From positions 1 through 59,243 of the forward strand of contig JAGGTH010000053.1 of assembly GCA_021163845.1 (NCBI GenBank): DNA of 59,243 nt, given 5' to 3'. A program made the translations under genes and the position numbers. How positions within the stretch are numbered: the first letter of the stretch is position 1; each line of letters starts with the position of its first letter. Positions 18,167 to 28,395 of the stretch are shown piece after piece. Source of the stretch: Helicobacteraceae bacterium (GTDB taxonomy: Bacteria > Campylobacterota > Campylobacteria > Campylobacterales > Sulfurimonadaceae). The notes under the pieces were generated by a model that saw only the letters and a list, made by a program, of their open reading frames with translations, searched no databases and had not been told where the DNA came from.

Positions 18167-19038
18167 ATCTCAGGGTGATCCCCTTTAAAACGTCTATGGA
18201 GCCAAAACCAAAATTTTGGTTCTTTACGTATGAGTGAGGCGAGCCAATCAGCTTGGTCTTGGGTTGCTTTGAGGATATCCTTTGCTTCATCTTCACTTTT
18301 TTCTACAGGGATCTCATCAAAGATCTGTAAAGTATAATTCTCTTCATCATCGGTGTGCATAGCCACAGGGATGATGGCCGCATCAAATTTTCTAGCGAGA
18401 TAAGCGGGGGTAGAGGTTTGGCGCAGAGTTTTTCCCATAAATTCAATAATGACACCCTCTCTTTGGTTGATATTAGTATCGATAAGAATGCCACAAGCTC
18501 CCCCTTTTTTAAGGTTTCGTATGAGGGGTTTGACGATGTTTGTTTTTTCCATAGAAGTGTTGCCAAAACGATCACGTGATTCTATCACCCACTCTTCATA
18601 GGCCTGATTTTTCATTTTTTTATACACGGCAATGAGAGGTTCAATAAACGCAGCGATGCTTGCGCCACCGAGTTCCCAAGAACTATAGTGGGTAGTAATG
18701 TAAATGATGGGGCGTCCTTGTTCATGTACTCGTTGAACTGCTTGAAGATTACTGATCGACACTCTTTTAGCTAACTCCTCTTTGCTCATATGGCCTAACT
18801 CCATGAGATGAAGAAAGTTAAGTGCTAGATTTTTAAAGGCATATTTTGTTATATCTTTTTTTTCTTTGTATGAGAGTGTGTCTTCAAAAAGAAAGTCAAG
18901 ATTTTGATAGGATGTTTTTCGATATTTAAAAGAGAGTAAATAACCCATAGATCCCAAAAAAAAGAAGAAATTTTTTCTCCAATTTCGTGGGAGCTGCATT
19001 AAAAGTTTTTCGAGGAATAAAAAGAGTTGAAATCCCAT
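18154..19038 (-). CDS. lpxL: Lipid A biosynthesis late acyltransferase (LpxL/HtrB family)
   Basis: This inner-membrane enzyme adds a secondary acyl chain to the lipid A precursor. The 294 residues have an N-terminal hydrophobic segment and the catalytic HX4(D/E) motif as THYSSWELGG near residues 116-125. GVIIEFMGKTLRQTSTPAYLA and AIIPVAMHTDDEE follow, as expected of the family. A TATAAT box and AAGGA precede the ATG. It is monocistronic, divergent from the PDC-domain gene. Confidence 0.92.
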   Translation of the reverse strand: MGFQLFLFLEKLLMQLPRNWRKNFFFFLGSMGYLLSFKYRKTSYQNLDFLFEDTLSYKEKKDITKYAFKNLALNFLHLMELGHMSKEELAKRVSISNLQAVQRVHEQGRPIIYITTHYSSWELGGASIAAFIEPLIAVYKKMKNQAYEEWVIESRDRFGNTSMEKTNIVKPLIRNLKKGGACGILIDTNINQREGVIIEFMGKTLRQTSTPAYLARKFDAAIIPVAMHTDDEENYTLQIFDEIPVEKSEDEAKDILKATQDQADWLASLIRKEPKFWFWLHRRFKGDHPEIYRS

Positions 19039-19120
19039 AGTGATAGTATCCTTTAATCTAAACTAGAATTATAACAGAAACATTTTGGTATACTTTCATC
19101 AATTTTTTAACAAGGGTGAA

Positions 19121-20032
19121 ATGAAGATGGTTCCATCAGATATTCAGGACTTCTCACAGGGTCGAACGAAAGCCCGAGCTTATTTTTGTTATCTTTTTTC
19201 CAAAAATATTCCCAATAGACTCCCCTCTATTAGCAAAGAGATGGTAGTTCCGCGTCTTTTAAAGATCAAAGCTGATTTAGAAAATCTCGATGGGGTATAT
19301 TTGCTTGATCCGCAGGGTGTTCAAATCTCACCAACCTATAGACAACATCTACAGGTGGATGGAGATATAGGAAAAATACTCGCAGATAGAGCTTATTATT
19401 ACCGTGCTGTACGTGAGGGAAGATGTACGATCACTGATCCATATCCTTCACTTATGACGGGGGATTTGTGCGTAACGGCATCGCAACCTATCTATGATGA
19501 TAGCGGTACTTTAAAGTACATCGCTTGTTTGGATATGCCTTTTGATGAGGTGCTTAAAATCACCCATCTTAATACCTTGGATACTTTTTTTACGAAACTT
19601 TTTAGATACTCTTATGCCCTTTTCGCTTTTGCTTTGATCGCGGTTGCTTTATTGCTTTTTGTCAATGGGATACAAAGTTTTTTTGTGTATGAGATCTCCG
19701 CGACCCATTTTGAGGCCAAGAATGTTTTTGAGGCGACCATCTTGCTTACACTCTCCTTGGCAATTTTTGATTTGGCGAAGACGCTGATCGAAGAGGAGAT
19801 CATGGGGCGCGATAGGGAGCACAATATTTCTGGCCCTCATAAAACAATGGTTCGCTTTTTGGGTTCGATCATTATCGCACTCTCTATTGAAGCGCTTATG
19901 CTTGTCTTTAAATTTGCAATTACAGATCCCGAAAAGCTAATGTACGCAATGTATATTGTAGGTGGGGTTGCGATGCTCCTCATAGGACTTGCAATTTATA
20001 TAAAATTTACAAAACTAAAGATTGATCAATGA
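19121..20032 (+). CDS. PDC/Cache sensor-domain membrane protein
   Basis: The protein has about 303 residues. The N-terminal half is a PDC/Cache-like sensor: GVYLLDPQGVQISP, then DRAYYYRAVREGRCTITDPYPSL, ending in ASQPIYDDSGTLKYIACLDM. The C-terminal half has four membrane helices (about 175-300). No output domain is visible. I chose ATG 19121 because a TATACT -10 box at 19089-19094 lies downstream of the longer possible start at 19085, and AAGGG precedes 19121; ATG 19127 is an alternative. The stop overlaps the hisH start by 4 bases (ATGA). Confidence 0.78.
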   Translation: MKMVPSDIQDFSQGRTKARAYFCYLFSKNIPNRLPSISKEMVVPRLLKIKADLENLDGVYLLDPQGVQISPTYRQHLQVDGDIGKILADRAYYYRAVREGRCTITDPYPSLMTGDLCVTASQPIYDDSGTLKYIACLDMPFDEVLKITHLNTLDTFFTKLFRYSYALFAFALIAVALLLFVNGIQSFFVYEISATHFEAKNVFEATILLTLSLAIFDLAKTLIEEEIMGRDREHNISGPHKTMVRFLGSIIIALSIEALMLVFKFAITDPEKLMYAMYIVGGVAMLLIGLAIYIKFTKLKIDQ

Positions 20033-20640
20033 TAGCAATAGTAGATTATAATATGGGAAATCTTGCGAGTGTACAAAATGCATTTGCCTCTTTGGGATGT
20101 AATACAGTTATCGAGAGTGATCCAGCAAATTTTCATAAATATGAAAAACTGATACTTCCTGGAGTAGGTGCTTTTGGTGATGCAATGGAGCATCTCAAAG
20201 AGCGTAATATGGTGGAATCTTTGCGTGCGTATGCGGCAAGTGGAAAACCGATGCTTGGAATCTGCTTGGGGATGCAACTGCTCTTTGAATCGAGTGAAGA
20301 GTTTGGTTCAAATGAAGGTTTAGGGCTTATTAAAGGGCGTGTGGTCGCTTTTGATACGACTAAATTTGATGAAAAGCTCAAGGTGCCACACATGGGTTGG
20401 AACAGGATGTTTACAAAACAACATCCCCTTTTTGAGGGGTTGGATGAGGAGCATTACCTCTATTTTGTTCACTCCTTTCACGCAGTATGTGACAACGAAG
20501 CGGACAGTATTGGAAAAACAGTCTATGGATATGAGTTTACATCCGCAGTTGCGCACGATAACGTGATGGGGATTCAACCACACCCAGAAAAAAGCCATAA
20601 AAATGGGCTTAAAATATTAGAAAACTTTATAGCACTTTAA
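20029..20640 (+). CDS. hisH: Imidazole glycerol phosphate synthase, glutaminase subunit HisH
   Basis: HisH releases ammonia from glutamine and channels it to HisF. The 203 residues have the class-I amidotransferase nucleophile in [11 protein letters not shown] (Cys near 84), the oxyanion region [10 protein letters not shown], and the His/Glu pair in [13 protein letters not shown]. It is followed 19 bases later by hisA. The rest of the histidine pathway is not in this window. Confidence 0.97.
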   Translation: MIAIVDYNMGNLASVQNAFASLGCNTVIESDPANFHKYEKLILPGVGAFGDAMEHLKERNMVESLRAYAASGKPMLGICLGMQLLFESSEEFGSNEGLGLIKGRVVAFDTTKFDEKLKVPHMGWNRMFTKQHPLFEGLDEEHYLYFVHSFHAVCDNEADSIGKTVYGYEFTSAVAHDNVMGIQPHPEKSHKNGLKILENFIAL

Positions 20641-20659
20641 GAGAAAAGGATTTATTGAG

Positions 20660-21370
20660 ATGACACTTTACCCAGCGATTGATTTAAAAGACGGCAAAGC
20701 AGTTCGCCTTACAAAAGGTTTGATGGAAAGCGCGAAGATATATTCAGATGAGCCGTGGAGTTTAGTGAAAAAATTTGAAGAGATGGGAGCCCAGTGGGTA
20801 CACTTGGTAGATCTCAATGGAGCTTTTGCAGGGGAGCCAAAAAATCTTGAGCAGATCATCAAGATTCGCGAAAACTGTAATGTGAAGCTTGAGCTTGGTG
20901 GTGGTATTCGCGATGAAGTGACAATTCAGAAGATGCTAGATATTGGGATCGATAGAATTATTTTAGGTTCTATCGCAGTTAAAGATCCAGCTTTTGTTAA
21001 AGAGATGGCAGCAAAGTACCCTATCGCTGTAGGGATAGATGCGATTGATGGTTATGTGGCTGTTGAGGGTTGGGGTGAAGTGAGCACCATGCGCGCGACA
21101 GATCTAGCAAAAGAGTTCGCAAATGCTGGGGTTGAAGCGATTATTTGTACAGATGTTGGCAAAGATGGTACATTAAGTGGTGTAAATGTCGATTTTACTT
21201 TAGAGATTGCTCGTGCAAGTGGTGTAGCTACTATTGCAAGTGGTGGTGTAAAAGATGAAAGTGATGTTATGGCACTGATTCAGACCAAAGAGGTCGAGGG
21301 TGTCATTATAGGTAAAGCTTACTACGAGGGGAACATAGACCTTGAAAAACTATTCGCAAAATTGGGTTAA
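20660..21370 (+). CDS. hisA: ProFAR isomerase HisA
   Basis: HisA isomerises the phosphoribosylformimino intermediate of histidine synthesis. This 236-residue TIM barrel has the catalytic Asp in [14 protein letters not shown], the phosphate site ELGGGIRDE, and the second catalytic Asp in [14 protein letters not shown], then ASGGVKDE and [12 protein letters not shown] weak Shine-Dalgarno sequence lies upstream and it is probably co-transcribed with hisH. Confidence 0.97.
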   Translation: MTLYPAIDLKDGKAVRLTKGLMESAKIYSDEPWSLVKKFEEMGAQWVHLVDLNGAFAGEPKNLEQIIKIRENCNVKLELGGGIRDEVTIQKMLDIGIDRIILGSIAVKDPAFVKEMAAKYPIAVGIDAIDGYVAVEGWGEVSTMRATDLAKEFANAGVEAIICTDVGKDGTLSGVNVDFTLEIARASGVATIASGGVKDESDVMALIQTKEVEGVIIGKAYYEGNIDLEKLFAKLG

Positions 21371-21419
21371 TGGAAAAAAAAACAAAATTTTGATAAGATT
21401 AGTGACAAAATTATGTAAA

Positions 21420-21425
21420 TATAAT
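21420..21425 (+). promoter_or_regulatory. Probable -10 box of the cheY-prmA-ftsH operon
   Basis: TATAAT lies 17 bases before the cheY ATG, followed by the Shine-Dalgarno AAAAGGA. The cheY-prmA-ftsH genes are tightly spaced downstream. Confidence 0.45.
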
Positions 21426-21442
21426 AATGAAAAGGATTTCAA

Positions 21443-21817
21443 TTGAAATTACTTGTAGTTGATGATAGTTCTACAATGCGCCGTATTATTAAGAATACTC
21501 TCGCTCGTTTGGGATATAAGGATATTTTAGAGGGTGCTGATGGCGTTGAAGGTTGGGAAGCTTTGGATGCAAATCCAGATGTAGAGATGCTTATTACTGA
21601 CTGGAACATGCCCGAGATGAATGGACTTGAGCTTGTGAAGAAAGTTCGTGCGGATCAAAGATTTGTGGATATGCCTATTATTATGGTTACAACGGAGGGT
21701 GGTAAAGCGGAAGTTATCACAGCTCTTAAAGCAGGTGTCAACAACTATATCGTGAAGCCATTTACTCCACAAGTTTTAAAAGAGAAACTTGGTGCTGTAA
21801 TGGGTGTTACGGAGTAA
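21443..21817 (+). CDS. cheY: Chemotaxis response regulator CheY
   Basis: The protein is a single receiver domain of 124 residues. The acidic pocket Asp7-Asp8, the phosphoacceptor Asp53 (LITDWNMPEMNG), the Thr in MVTTEGGKAE and the Lys in YIVKPFTPQ are all in place. Phosphorylated CheY binds the flagellar switch. The gene order cheY-prmA-ftsH is the same as in Helicobacter pylori. Its stop overlaps the prmA start by one base. Confidence 0.96.
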   Translation: MKLLVVDDSSTMRRIIKNTLARLGYKDILEGADGVEGWEALDANPDVEMLITDWNMPEMNGLELVKKVRADQRFVDMPIIMVTTEGGKAEVITALKAGVNNYIVKPFTPQVLKEKLGAVMGVTE

Positions 21818-22644
21818 TGCAAGGGCATTACTATGAGTTGGTAGTAAAAGTCTCTTCTCATCAAGACTTATATACCGACTTTTTGAGTGATACACTTCCT
21901 ATCGGATTTGAAGAATTTGATGGTGGGTTTATTGTTAGAAGTGAAGAGTCTCTAGAGACCATCGTTTGGGGACTTGAACAGTTTACTGAAGCTTTGCAAA
22001 AAGCTTTGGGTGAGACAATAGAGCTTGAGTGCACACAGCAAAAATTAGAAAATAGTGATTGGGTTGAGGCGTATCAAAAAAGTATCGAACCGATTCAGAT
22101 CGACACTTTTTACATCCATCCAACATGGGAACAACCCAAAGAAAACCTCATAAATATAGCTCTTGATCCTGCTCTGGCTTTTGGAACAGGGCATCACCCT
22201 ACAACCGCAACATCCCTCAAAGCGATAGGAAAATATGTCAAAGCTAATGATAATGTTTTGGATGTAGGATGTGGAAGTGGTATCTTAGGGATCGGTGCAA
22301 TGAAGCTCGGTGCTATCGTAGATGCTTGTGACACAGACCCTGTTTCGGTGAATAACTCTCAAGAGAATGCAACTATTAATGGACTTGTATTTGCAAGTAT
22401 TTGGGAAGGTTCTTCTTCATTAGCCAAAAAGCGATACGATGTCGTCGTCGCGAATATTGTCGCAGATGTGTTGATCTTTATAGCGAATGATCTTAAAAAA
22501 GTTCTCAAAGAAGATGGTATACTTATCTTATCGGGGATTCTTGATAAGTATGAAATAAAAGTCTTGAATTCTTATAAAGATTGTGAGATGATAGAGCGTA
22601 TAGCTCAAGAGGAATGGGTGACGCTCATTTTAAAGAAAAAATAG
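21817..22644 (+). CDS. prmA: Ribosomal protein L11 methyltransferase
   Basis: PrmA trimethylates ribosomal protein L11 using S-adenosylmethionine. The 275 residues have a divergent N-terminal substrate-recognition domain (to about 110), the family hallmark ALAFGTGHHPTTATS near 124-138, the AdoMet motif LDVGCGSGILGIGA near 148-161 and NIVADVLI near 211. Translation is coupled to cheY through TAATG. Confidence 0.95.
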   Translation: MQGHYYELVVKVSSHQDLYTDFLSDTLPIGFEEFDGGFIVRSEESLETIVWGLEQFTEALQKALGETIELECTQQKLENSDWVEAYQKSIEPIQIDTFYIHPTWEQPKENLINIALDPALAFGTGHHPTTATSLKAIGKYVKANDNVLDVGCGSGILGIGAMKLGAIVDACDTDPVSVNNSQENATINGLVFASIWEGSSSLAKKRYDVVVANIVADVLIFIANDLKKVLKEDGILILSGILDKYEIKVLNSYKDCEMIERIAQEEWVTLILKKK

Positions 22645-22657
22645 GAAGATACAAACT

Positions 22658-24637
22658 ATGTCAAAAAAAGAACAAAACAATCCAAACAATGATGATAATA
22701 ATAACTTTTTTAATAAAAATCCACTTATAACATTTGCAATATTTTCAGTTGTTATTATTCTGCTCTTTAAAGCTTTAGTTGGTGAAAACCAAGGCGTAGA
22801 TGGACTGAGTAGTACTAATACACGAACAAAAGCAGTAAGTTATTCTGAGCTCAAAAAACTTGTAGACACTAAAAGTGTGGATAATGTTCAAATCGGTCAG
22901 ACATATATCAAAGCATTTTCTAGTGATGGAAAAACGATGTATACGACAAGAATTGTCAAAGGGGATACAAAGCTTGTTGAAGAACTTGATAAACAAGGGA
23001 TAGAATACACTGGCTTTAGTGAAACAAACTGGTTTACAGAGATGTTTGGATGGCTTTTACCATTTCTTATTATTATCGGAATCTGGATGTTTTTTGCAGG
23101 ACGTATGCAAAAAAGTATGGGTGGAGGACTCCTTGGTATGGGAAACTCCAAAAAAATGGTAAGTTCTGAAAAACCGAAAACAAAGTTTGATGATGTAGCG
23201 GGTGTCGAAGAAGCGAAAGAGGAAGTACAAGAGATCGTAGACTTCTTAAAATACCCTGGTCGCTATGTTGAGATCGGAGCAAAGATACCAAAAGGTGTTT
23301 TACTTGTGGGAAGTCCAGGAACTGGAAAAACACTTCTTGCAAAAGCTGTTGCAGGGGAAGCGGATGTTCCATTTTTTTCTGTCAGTGGTTCGAGCTTTAT
23401 TGAGATGTTTGTTGGTGTTGGAGCTGCGCGTGTGCGTGATCTTTTTGAGCAAGCAAAAAAAGATGCCCCAAGTATTATCTTTATTGATGAGATCGATGCA
23501 ATAGGAAAAAGTCGTGCAGCTGGTGCTATGATGGGCGGAAATGATGAACGTGAACAAACACTCAATCAGCTCCTCGCAGAGATGGATGGTTTTGGGACAG
23601 ATACTCCAGTTATTATCTTAGCGGCAACGAATAGACCTGAAGTACTTGATCAAGCACTTCTGCGTCCAGGACGCTTTGATAGACAAGTGCTTGTGGATAA
23701 ACCAGATTTTCAAGGACGTGTGAAGATCCTTAAAGTGCATATGAGAAGTGTAAAAATGGATGATGATGTAGAGATCGAAGAGATCGCTCGTCTTACCGCA
23801 GGACTCGCAGGAGCTGATCTTGCAAATGTTGTCAATGAAGCAGCACTCCTTGCAGGGCGTAAAAGTCAAAAAACTGTGAAGCAACAAGATCTTTATGAAG
23901 CAGTGGAGAGAGCGATCGCAGGACTTGCAAAAAAATCTCGTCGTATCAATCCAAAAGAGAAAAAAATAGTTGCTTATCATGAGAGCGGACATGCACTACT
24001 CGCTGAAACGACAGATGGAGCGAAAAAGGTCTCTAAAGTTTCTATCGTCCCTCGTGGTCTTGCTGCACTTGGATATACGCTTAATAAACCTGAAGAGGAT
24101 AAGTTTATGATGCAACGTCATGAGCTTATGGCGGAAGTGGATGTACTTCTTGGCGGTCGTGCTGCTGAAGAAGTGTTTATCGGTGAGATCTCTACGGGTG
24201 CAGGGAATGATCTAGAACGTGCGACAGAGATCATCAAATCAATGGTGCAAACCTATGGTATGACGGATGTTGCGGGACTTATGGTCTTGGAAAAAAGTAG
24301 ACAATCCTTCCTTGGTGGTGGAGGGCAGGCTACTCGTGAGTATAGTGATGAGATGGCGCGTGATATGGATATGTTTATCAAAAACACCCTTCAAGAGCGC
24401 TATCAAACTGTATTGGAACGCTTAGAACAGTATCGCGGTGCTATCGAAGATATGGTTGCACTTTTGTATAAAAAAGAGAATATTGAAGGGCAAGAGGTTC
24501 GTGATATAATTATAAACTTTGAAAAAGAAAATAACATAGAATCAAAAGTAGCACATCCGAGTGATCATATAGCGGATGAACTTAAAGAGGATGCTACCAT
24601 GACCAAGAACAAAGAGCAAAGCGATGATGAAAAATAA
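22658..24637 (+). CDS. ftsH: ATP-dependent zinc metalloprotease FtsH
   Basis: FtsH is the membrane AAA+ protease that degrades misfolded membrane proteins and regulatory targets. The 659 residues show two membrane segments (about 20-40 and 130-150) around a periplasmic domain. Walker [12 protein letters not shown] lies near 211-221, Walker [12 protein letters not shown] near 271-281, and the SRH as [20 protein letters not shown]. The zinc protease site is HESGH near 435-439. A polar Asn-rich N-terminus precedes the first helix. Confidence 0.98.
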   Translation: MSKKEQNNPNNDDNNNFFNKNPLITFAIFSVVIILLFKALVGENQGVDGLSSTNTRTKAVSYSELKKLVDTKSVDNVQIGQTYIKAFSSDGKTMYTTRIVKGDTKLVEELDKQGIEYTGFSETNWFTEMFGWLLPFLIIIGIWMFFAGRMQKSMGGGLLGMGNSKKMVSSEKPKTKFDDVAGVEEAKEEVQEIVDFLKYPGRYVEIGAKIPKGVLLVGSPGTGKTLLAKAVAGEADVPFFSVSGSSFIEMFVGVGAARVRDLFEQAKKDAPSIIFIDEIDAIGKSRAAGAMMGGNDEREQTLNQLLAEMDGFGTDTPVIILAATNRPEVLDQALLRPGRFDRQVLVDKPDFQGRVKILKVHMRSVKMDDDVEIEEIARLTAGLAGADLANVVNEAALLAGRKSQKTVKQQDLYEAVERAIAGLAKKSRRINPKEKKIVAYHESGHALLAETTDGAKKVSKVSIVPRGLAALGYTLNKPEEDKFMMQRHELMAEVDVLLGGRAAEEVFIGEISTGAGNDLERATEIIKSMVQTYGMTDVAGLMVLEKSRQSFLGGGGQATREYSDEMARDMDMFIKNTLQERYQTVLERLEQYRGAIEDMVALLYKKENIEGQEVRDIIINFEKENNIESKVAHPSDHIADELKEDATMTKNKEQSDDEK

Positions 24638-25265
24638 CCTTTTCCCAGTAGCAAAAGAGGGATGGAACAAAATAGGCTATAGTTTCCTTGCATTTGTTAT
24701 TGCAGTGGTCCTTGATTTTGATTTTTTACAATTTATCTTTTTTCTGCTCACTCTTTTTCTTGTATATGTGTATAGAAATCCAGAAAGAATGTCTCCTCAC
24801 TTTCAAGCCGGGAGTGTTGTGAGCCCAGTAGATGGAATAATTACAGCAATAGAAGAGATTGAAGAAGAGGGATACAGTTATAAAATAATAATCGATACAG
24901 GCTATTTAAACGTATCTGTTTTAAGAGCTCCCTCTACGTCTAAAGTACTCGAGACTAGTGTATTGCATGGCGCGAGACTTCCTCATGCTTATCAACTTTC
25001 AAATAAGCTCAATGAACACACAATAATTGTGTTTCAAGATAGACAAAAAAACAAAATCAAAGTACTTCATAAGCTCAAACAAAGTTTCGATACCTTACAT
25101 ATGGATCTTTTAGCTACACAAGAGGTGACGCAAGGTACTCGTTACGGTGTTATGATTTATGGAACTACGACTCTTTATTTACCGCAAAATTTTAGAATGG
25201 ATATTAAGGTTGGAGACGAGATCTCTGCGAGTGATACGCTTATAGGCTATTTTTCCAAAAAATGA
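24624..25265 (+). CDS. Phosphatidylserine decarboxylase-related protein (HP1070-like position)
   Basis: The 213 residues have two N-terminal membrane segments and a PSD-like beta domain: RNPERM, then VVSPVDGIITAIEE, LNVSVLRAPSTSKVLET, and TRYGVMIYGTTTLYLP. The layout matches the short (archaeal-type) PSD proteins. In those, cleavage occurs at Gly-Ser in the segment that here reads YGTT, so the pyruvoyl-forming Ser is replaced by Thr. It may be inactive or differently processed. It overlaps ftsH by 14 bases and pssA by 4 bases; Helicobacter pylori has an uncharacterised gene in the same place. Confidence 0.8.
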   Translation: MMKNNLFPVAKEGWNKIGYSFLAFVIAVVLDFDFLQFIFFLLTLFLVYVYRNPERMSPHFQAGSVVSPVDGIITAIEEIEEEGYSYKIIIDTGYLNVSVLRAPSTSKVLETSVLHGARLPHAYQLSNKLNEHTIIVFQDRQKNKIKVLHKLKQSFDTLHMDLLATQEVTQGTRYGVMIYGTTTLYLPQNFRMDIKVGDEISASDTLIGYFSKK

Positions 25266-25987
25266 AAACTAGACCGAGAAATCTAGCTTACATTCTCCCA
25301 AATATCTTCACTGCTGCATCCATTTTTACAGGTATCTTTAGCATTATGAGTGCTATCAGTGGGCAGTTTGATAAAGCTGCTTGGTTGATTCTTTTGTCTC
25401 TTGTTTTTGATGGGCTTGATGGCAGGGTTGCACGTTTGACCAATACTTGTTCTCGTTTTGGGATCGAGTTTGACTCTTTAGCTGATATAGTGGCTTTTGG
25501 AGTTGCTCCTGCACTTTTGATGTATCTTTATGTGGGTGATGAGTTTGGTCGCTTTGGTATCGTCGCTTCAGCTCTATTTGTGATATTTGGTGCTGTACGC
25601 TTGGCTCGTTTCAATGTAAGTACATCTCAAGGGGAGCCTTCCGTTTTTATCGGGATACCTATCCCTACTGCTGCCGTATTTATCTCCCTTTTGGTCTTGC
25701 TTTTTCAAAAGTATTCTCTCCGTGCGGACTATGGAGTTATTATTTTAGTTTTTGCACTTATTCTCTCTTTTTTAATGGTGAGTAATATTCGCTATCCAAG
25801 TTTTAAAAAAGTCGATACAAGTGCAAAAAATACGATGAAATTATTTGTTGCGGTTCTCTTTATAGCGCTAGTTATCTTTATCTACCCTATTGAGGGATTT
25901 TTGCTCTTCTTTGTTCTTTATATCTTGTACGGAGCGATTCGAGCATTAGCTTTATTTTTCAAACGTCTCGTAAAAAAAGCTTCTTAG
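25262..25987 (+). CDS. pssA: CDP-diacylglycerol--serine O-phosphatidyltransferase
   Basis: PssA makes phosphatidylserine from CDP-diacylglycerol and serine. This 241-residue membrane protein carries the CDP-alcohol phosphotransferase motif: DGLDGRVARLT followed by GIEFDSLAD, which gives the D-x2-D-G-x2-A-R-x8-G-x3-D-x3-D pattern (residues about 49-71). About six to seven hydrophobic helices follow. It is translationally coupled to the PSD-like gene upstream. Confidence 0.96.
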   Translation: MKTRPRNLAYILPNIFTAASIFTGIFSIMSAISGQFDKAAWLILLSLVFDGLDGRVARLTNTCSRFGIEFDSLADIVAFGVAPALLMYLYVGDEFGRFGIVASALFVIFGAVRLARFNVSTSQGEPSVFIGIPIPTAAVFISLLVLLFQKYSLRADYGVIILVFALILSFLMVSNIRYPSFKKVDTSAKNTMKLFVAVLFIALVIFIYPIEGFLLFFVLYILYGAIRALALFFKRLVKKAS

Positions 25988-28332
25988 TTTTTCTTCTCTT
26001 CTTCTTGTTTAAGAACAAGGAGGGTATTTAAATCGATATCAAAATTAAAATATTCAGAATTAAATCCACTATCTCCAATATGGGAGAGCTGAATGACCGC
26101 CCCTTTGTTATTCTTAACCTGCAGATATAGAAGACCTAGTGCATATCTACTCTCGAGATATTGAGAGTCTTTGAGCTTAGAGAGTTCCAAAAGAGCAATT
26201 GCATTTTCATGATGTCCTGCTGCAGTGGATGCAACGGCACCTAAAAAGAGGGTATGGGAGTCTTGAATTTTGAGAGTATCAATCATCTGGTTATAGAAGG
26301 TATAAGATTCTTCAAAGTTTTTATTATACAGAGCAGCCAGTGCAAGTGCATCTGTAATCTCATGGGTGTACTCAGTTGTGGTCGCGAGAAGATCTTTAAG
26401 CTGTTTTATAAGATAGTAAAGACGCCCAGTTATAAGGTTTTGTTGAATGTAAAGATATCTAGTGATACGTGGACCAAAATAAAGATCATCGAAATGGAAA
26501 GATTGATCATTTAGATAGTTAAGTACTTCGTAGGCATATTCTTTGTTTTTTAGATTTTTAAAATGTGTATCTATATAGATTAAATGGGGCAAAATGTCGT
26601 TGGGTAGAAGAGCGATAAGTTTTTTTGCTGCTTCTTTTGCTGCATTATCATTTTCTAAAAGAGTAGCGATTATTACATCCATAGCAAGATAGAGAGGTCT
26701 TTGCTTATCATCTCTTTGAAGCCATTCTGAACTGGCAAAAAAATTGTTTTCGCTGATTTGAATCAAGGTTTTGTAGAGGATGATCTCTTCATTTTCCTCC
26801 TCATTTGCTATCGCTTCACTCAAAAAAGATTTCATCTTTTGGTTTTCTTGATGGATCAATTGACCTGTCATCACAGCATAGATCCCTGAGAGGTAGTTTT
26901 TTGCGTCTAAATGATAAGAGCGTAAGAAATGTTTATGTGCATCTTGCATATTGCCAAGTTGTGCATAGGTGAGTGCGAGATTATAATGAAGAATCGAGTG
27001 TTTAGGCTGGAGTAAGACAAGTTTGGCTAACTCTTTATTGGCTTCTCGAATACGAAAGTCAAGAGCTTTTTGAATTGCATTTGCTATCCCCTTGTTGACG
27101 CCTGAAGAGGAGATACTTCTCTTCAGATACTCTTTTGCAGAGTCTATATTATCAATAAAGATATTCGCATTTCCTTTTCGGATGTAGCTAATTGTTTGAT
27201 CTGCATTAAATATCTTGTAAGGAGAGAAATAAAAGAGCTTTTGGTAATTTACAAATTTACTTTTAGAGATGATATTTCTATATCTGTTTTGCGCTTTGTT
27301 TGTATCAAAAAGGGAATTTTTGAGTGTTACTTTGATAGGATAGGGTTTATAAACATCTTCTCCAAACATATCCGTGACATTATCTATCTCTTTACTTGCA
27401 GTACCAACTCTTCCTGCTTTGAGGTTCACAAGAGCGAGTGCTACTTGGGCTTTGATCGGTTCTATATTTTTTACAAGTGCATCTTCTAAATACTTGATCG
27501 CAAGGGTAAGATCTCCTATACGTGCATATAAAAGACCAAGACTAAAGCTGTCACGAGGGCCAGGAGTACTTTCCATTGCTTCTATTGCAGCATAGTTGTT
27601 TGAATAGAGTGCATTGATCCTTGCTGAAAGGTTATTTTGAACTGATTCATACTCTTTGGATGTAGGGTTTTTGAGGGCACTTAAAGCTTCAAAATAGTTG
27701 TGTTTATAATAATTGATAAGCGTATAGTAGTAAGAGTATAAGGGAGATTGCATCTCGTTTGGCAGATAGGCGTATGCAAGATCGATATAGTAATGGAAAC
27801 TTTTTTCATCTTCGAGGTGCAGGGCGCATACGGCTGCATTGATAGCGCTAACACAGCTTTTTTCGTTATTTTGGATTGCTCGCTTAAATGTGGATAGCGC
27901 TGTATCGTATTGTTTGTCTTTGAGCTGTGCGACTCCAAGATTATATAAAGAGATCACCTCACTATAGTGTGCGATTTTTTCATAGAGCACAAGCGCTTCG
28001 GTTTTTGAACCACTAGAATAGAGATAGTTTGCCTTGGCTATCATCTGCTCAAGTCTTGTTGGCTCTATTTTTTCGATAGTTTTTTCTTGGAGTTTTTCTT
28101 CGATATGATCGAGGCTTTGGATCTGTTCTGGCTGTGAAGGGGATGAGAGGAGCAAAATTAAAAGCAATAGAAGAAGTAAAGCCCCAAGGGAAGCGCCAAT
28201 AATGATGATAAGTTTTTTGCGGGAGATCTTGGGATGTTTGGCTGTAGAGAGCTCTTCATCTTGAGGATGGGCTGTAAAATCAGCGGCATCACTCTCTTCA
28301 ATGATAATTATGTCTTCTACAGGCTCAGCCAT
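25984..28332 (-). CDS. Large membrane-anchored TPR-repeat protein
   Basis: The 782 residues start with an acidic cytoplasmic tail (to about 38), one strong membrane helix at about 40-64, and a long region of tetratricopeptide-like helical repeats to the end. Typical repeats are ALVLYEKIAHYSEVISLYNLG, LHYNLALTYAQLGNMQDAHK and ESRYALGLLYLQVKNNKGA. It should face the periplasm if the acidic tail is cytoplasmic. No enzyme motif is visible. TPR proteins of this kind often act as scaffolds for envelope or motility machines, but nothing here identifies the partner. Its end overlaps pssA by 4 bases in a convergent arrangement. Confidence 0.8.
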   Translation of the reverse strand: MAEPVEDIIIIEESDAADFTAHPQDEELSTAKHPKISRKKLIIIIGASLGALLLLLLLILLLSSPSQPEQIQSLDHIEEKLQEKTIEKIEPTRLEQMIAKANYLYSSGSKTEALVLYEKIAHYSEVISLYNLGVAQLKDKQYDTALSTFKRAIQNNEKSCVSAINAAVCALHLEDEKSFHYYIDLAYAYLPNEMQSPLYSYYYTLINYYKHNYFEALSALKNPTSKEYESVQNNLSARINALYSNNYAAIEAMESTPGPRDSFSLGLLYARIGDLTLAIKYLEDALVKNIEPIKAQVALALVNLKAGRVGTASKEIDNVTDMFGEDVYKPYPIKVTLKNSLFDTNKAQNRYRNIISKSKFVNYQKLFYFSPYKIFNADQTISYIRKGNANIFIDNIDSAKEYLKRSISSSGVNKGIANAIQKALDFRIREANKELAKLVLLQPKHSILHYNLALTYAQLGNMQDAHKHFLRSYHLDAKNYLSGIYAVMTGQLIHQENQKMKSFLSEAIANEEENEEIILYKTLIQISENNFFASSEWLQRDDKQRPLYLAMDVIIATLLENDNAAKEAAKKLIALLPNDILPHLIYIDTHFKNLKNKEYAYEVLNYLNDQSFHFDDLYFGPRITRYLYIQQNLITGRLYYLIKQLKDLLATTTEYTHEITDALALAALYNKNFEESYTFYNQMIDTLKIQDSHTLFLGAVASTAAGHHENAIALLELSKLKDSQYLESRYALGLLYLQVKNNKGAVIQLSHIGDSGFNSEYFNFDIDLNTLLVLKQEEEKKN

Positions 28333-28395
28333 TTTTTCCCTTGTTATAGCGCTTTTTTCTATACGTTAGATAGCAAAAAAGGTGCCAAGTATATT

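Noticed and set aside
23618-23992. Reverse-strand ORF opposite ftsH
   Set aside because: It lies wholly within a strongly conserved gene and has no motif.
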